Source of the DNA: Whalleya microplaca
Lineage: Eukaryota; Ascomycota; Sordariomycetes; Xylariales; Xylariaceae
DNA: 64,000 nt
Reading direction: 5' to 3'
NCBI GenBank assembly: GCA_022497155.1
Contig: MU385752.1
Coordinates: 310,001-374,000, forward strand
Position 1 is the first letter of the stretch. Every line of letters starts with the position of its first letter. Under the pieces are notes generated by a model, which saw nothing but the letters and a program-made list of their open reading frames with translations, searched no databases and was not told where the DNA came from. Of the stretch, positions 60,808 to 64,000 are shown piece by piece. The translations under genes and the position numbers were made by a program.

Positions 60808-62531
60808 GATGAATTGGTATGTTGAGGGAGGTTCGCCTGTCTCGCCAGGCAGGTTGTTCGGGAGGAGTCGTCGGAACGGACGAAGGATATTAAGGAAATG
60901 GTTCTATAGGGGAGTTCGAGTTTCCCGACGTGATATGGGTAGCAGGCTTGCTATGGTTGCTGTGGTCGTGGGTAATACTGTTTGATGGACCAACTTGCTA
61001 TGGTGGACACTGGTGTGGAGGACGTGATGAACATGTATATAGAACCGGTTTAATACGCGGTACACGTCGACGATCTAGTCCCCTGCCGGCGGTAATTGGT
61101 ATAATATAACTCAAACGCAGAAAAATAGACTCTAAAGAAATTTACTTCTGCTTTTACTTCTCGAGTGGTAACTAGGATCCGAGATGCTGGCTGCCCTGAT
61201 GCAACCTCGGACACTCGGGAGCTTCTTATATACTCAGGCATCTTATTTTGCCTCTAGTTCAGGAGTAATTAAACGTTTCCCTGTTGTCGACCTCCTGCTA
61301 CAAAGCCCAAGCTAACTCGTGTATCGTTCCTAGGAAGCACCAAAGCGCCCCTGGGACTCTCATGTATACGATGCGTAGCCAAAAGGCGGAAACTCCCCCC
61401 AATACCACGACATTCTCACGATACACCTCCCTAAAAACAACCCGGGTTGTCAATATTTCGCAGCCGCTGTCCAACCCGCAGACCAAAGCTCTGTTAGCTT
61501 CCTGCCTCAGCGTGGTTAACACGTGGCACCGTTGCCCACATGGGTTGATGTAACAGCAGAAGCAGACCAGTATCTGCGTGAAGCTTTAAGACAGCGATTG
61601 AGACATCGAAAGGTTTTCGTCGATAAGGCGTCCGAGGAATAAGGAGATTATTGAGACGGAATGAACGGGCTGCGGCCTGACCCAAGCAGTCGGGCTTTTT
61701 TCTTCGAGCCCTTTCATTTTTAGCGTTCAGCTCGGCAGGCTAGTAACAGTTCGAGCCCAGACGATCTCCTTACCACTTGCTGTTCGGTACCGTGGGCAAG
61801 AAGGTCGAATCAAAGAATTCTTTCGGAGGCGAACACACGCTGAAAATAGAGTTCCTGCGTATGAGGTTGAAAGAAACGGGAATACATCTTCCCGCTGTGC
61901 TACTGTCTTGCTTCACTTACATAGTCCCGGACGGACCGTGACACGACAAATCCCCAGACCCTGCGATATTTCAAGCAGATGCGGTGACCTACCTGTAGTA
62001 TGATGCCTTGTAGAACGCATCGAACTTGTTGTGTTCCCTTGGTTCATCTAGAATCGTCACGATAGCGCGTCACGACAACGATGGGTATAATTCCCTTTAC
62101 GATGATGATAAGGCGCCAGCTGAAGCTTATATCCAACACTGAACACGTTCTGGCGCGCTAGCAAGTGCAGATACTCTACCCGCCAGAACACAACGCCGTG
62201 TGAGACAGAACCATCATCCAGCAACACGCATTCATGCGACAGTTACACGGTCATGTCTGTCGCCAATACATACCCTAGGCTGGCGATGTAAGGTAAATAT
62301 TATTTCCACAGCCTTCGACATCCATTCAGCTATAGATCCATACCTAGCAGATGTCACAAGCCGCGGTTGGGCCCATGGCCCGTACTACACGCCAGTGTTT
62401 TTTGGGGGGGGGGGGGGGGGGGGGGGGGTTTTGGGGTTTTTTAGGCGGGGGGTGTAAAAAAATTTAAAAAAAATTAATATGGTTGTTTGTTTGGGGAAAA
62501 AGAAGAAAGTTGTTGAGCACANNNNNNNNNN

Positions 62532-62581
<50 letters not shown>

Positions 62582-62794
62582 TTGATGGGCTTTTAATCGG
62601 TGACTGGCAGCATATAGTATAATAAGCTTACTTCGGATGTGTGTTTCGGGAAAGCTGACATTGAGGTAGCTCGACGAGGTGGCAGCAGGTAGAAGGCCGT
62701 ACTATGGACGTTGTCTCATCTCGTCGTAGGTTATGTATATAGCAGATCTCGATGTCATTGTCGACAGGGAGGTTTCGAATCTAGTAACGGTTCA
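60808..62794. other. intergenic region with assembly gap
   Basis: No gene called. The right part holds a low-quality stretch around the N-gap at 62404-62581 (listed separately). Any gene crossing 62.4-62.6 kb would be unreadable here. Confidence 0.5.
62404..62581. other. assembly gap with homopolymer artefacts
   Basis: A run of 25 G at 62404-62428 is followed by degenerate G/T and A-rich sequence, ten N at 62522-62531 and a run of 48 C at 62534-62581. This looks like poor-quality read ends on both sides of a scaffold join, not biology. Confidence 0.95.
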
Positions 62795-63317
62795 ATGCAG
62801 ACGCTTGCTGCTGCGATCCTGCATGGAGGCGATGAAGTACGGCCGTTAGAACCCGCGACGGAAGAAAAAGCGACAACCTACATTGGAAGTCTCGGAACGA
62901 CAACCACGGTGTATATCACGGGGCGTAGATCATAACCTATTACGCTCATGACGACTTTAATTCTTGTTGCAGCACGAGGAAAATAAGATTGCGGACCATT
63001 TCTTGAGAAGGCTCGAGCTTATCGAGCTGGCTTCGAGACAGGTAGCCGGCGTGGAGGCATATTTCGGTGATTCGGTACAAATGAATTGGCGCATCGTATG
63101 ATGCGCCGTAGAAACTAGTTTGCGATACTATGAGGACATACGAGTGTTCTTACAACCTTTTTTTCAATAGAACCTCTCCCAATCCATGGAACAAATGACG
63201 GTGTGCTTTGACCGGGCCGAAGAAGGGCCAGCATTTGAGGTGTCTTTATTTCTTTATTTTTCTTTCCTATATATAACAAACTGAGACACCTCTTGGCAGA
63301 ACCATGCCACCGTGTGA
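62795..63317 (+). CDS. small multi-exon protein of unknown function (possibly 5'-incomplete)
   Basis: Modelled as four exons: 62795-62908, 62973-63095, 63171-63239 and 63300-63317, all phase 0, 107 residues. Exon 2 encodes HEENKIADHFLRRLELIELA and SRQVAGVEAYFGDSVQMNWR. Exon 3 encodes NLSQSMEQMTVCFDRAEEGP, and exon 4 ends with NHATV. The helix-rich, charged composition and consistent phases argue for a real gene. Donors GTGTAT and GTGTCT are weak, but GTATGA with TTTTTTTCAATAG is good. The first exon is the least certain: the frame is open further upstream, and only about 200 bp separate it from the assembly gap. The true start could therefore lie in or beyond the gap. I do not recognise the family. 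Confidence 0.5.
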
Positions 63318-64000
63318 CGCTCGTATCAGTTCTTTCGTACTATACGGAATCGTATGTGTTCGGAATACCCACGTTTTGGGTGAGGTCTCGACTCTTTGAA
63401 CTACGTGAGAGCGCCACCTGGAGTTGTTGTCATTGTATTGTCATACTTGACAGATGTGTGGACTATAACAGTAATTGGAGCTCTTGCGCGTTGATTCTTT
63501 TCCATGCCTCGATGTTACTCGCTGCTCATCCATTATTTTCACTTCATACGAGTATCTAAAGAGATATTCACAGGGTCTTTTCAGCTAGGTCCATAGGGCA
63601 GCCAACTTTTAGAAACTGAGTCTCCACCAACGAGAATGAATGTCTAGAATGAGACATCACAAGAATCTGTAAGGAAGCTCCCTAGACTTGTGTAGTACTG
63701 AGAGAGGATTTCTCCCTAAATGTCGGCAAAGACGTATAATATCACAGCCTTTCCTCCTAATTCTATGCTTAGGATGAGATCCTTGGGCGTCCCCTAATTT
63801 TGCGACAAGACATTCCCCGTGAGTCTTTGTAACCACTCTAGCGGATATTTCATATTAATTCCGCTGTTTGAAGCTCCGATTGTAGGAAAATGACCGCTTA
63901 TCAGTCAGAGTGTGGCCTTAGCTGGTCTCAGCAGCCTGCAGCTGCCCGAGTGGGATCAGAGAGACAACATGGTGGATATCCACCAGCCATTTGTATGTGC
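63318..64000. other. intergenic right flank
   Basis: No supportable gene to the end of the window. Short frames only. Confidence 0.45.

Noticed and set aside
62404..62581. Long G and C runs as a possible structured element
   Set aside because: They flank an N-gap and degenerate sequence; best explained as sequencing or assembly artefact.

Overview
The window is nuclear DNA of a filamentous ascomycete, most likely a Sordariomycete. The evidence is genes on both strands split by short introns (about 45-130 bp, GT...AG, with CTAAC/CTGAC-like branch sites). Further evidence is GC-rich housekeeping exons set in AT-richer intergenic DNA, fungal-type proteins (GAS/GEL glucanosyltransferase, Zn2Cys6 factor, Sec72, POS5) and an intron-containing tRNA-Met. 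Species cannot be named from sequence alone.

Layout. 0.5-5.4 kb: a secreted type-B carboxylesterase (-), a pair of diverged direct repeats, and a small orphan gene (+). 7.2-13.9 kb: the divergent pair LSC1 (-, succinyl-CoA ligase alpha) and RPT2 (+, 26S proteasome ATPase), then a proline-rich SYLF/Ysc84-type protein (+). 14.4-15.9 kb: tRNA-Met(CAT) and the first of four Cys/His-rich paralogues. 15.9-20.1 kb: a gene desert with a 16-bp triplet repeat and many AGGTA/TACCT motifs. 20.1-24.0 kb: a 1043-residue E2 enzyme with a BIRC6/UBE2O-like UBC fold. Its stop codon is followed by a 114-codon in-frame open extension.

25.0-36.4 kb holds metabolic genes: a mitochondrial-type NAD(H) kinase (-), a Gfo/Idh/MocA oxidoreductase (+), an LCLAT1/CST26-like acyltransferase (-), a lipid-droplet hydrolase (+) and a GPI-anchored GH72 glucanosyltransferase (-). 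36.4-42.5 kb is gene-poor and holds a 322-bp MITE with long terminal inverted repeats and TA target duplications. 42.5-52.8 kb: a TauD-type dioxygenase (-), a Zn2Cys6 transcription factor (+) whose zinc-finger frame needs a non-AG splice acceptor, Sec72 (+) and a small unknown protein (-). 53-56.8 kb is empty. 56.8-60.8 kb: three more Cys/His-rich paralogues in a same-strand cluster. 62.4-62.6 kb is an assembly gap flanked by low-quality homopolymers, and 62.8-63.3 kb carries a small multi-exon gene of unknown function.

The most interesting item is the Cys/His-rich family (15.3, 56.8, 58.8 and 60.4 kb). All four begin Met-Cys and share a nearly invariant spacing of Cys, His and Trp residues. 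They end in C-x-H-x2-C-x2-C, and they diverge almost completely elsewhere. I do not recognise this as a named domain. It looks like a rapidly diverging, probably metal-binding, lineage-restricted family.
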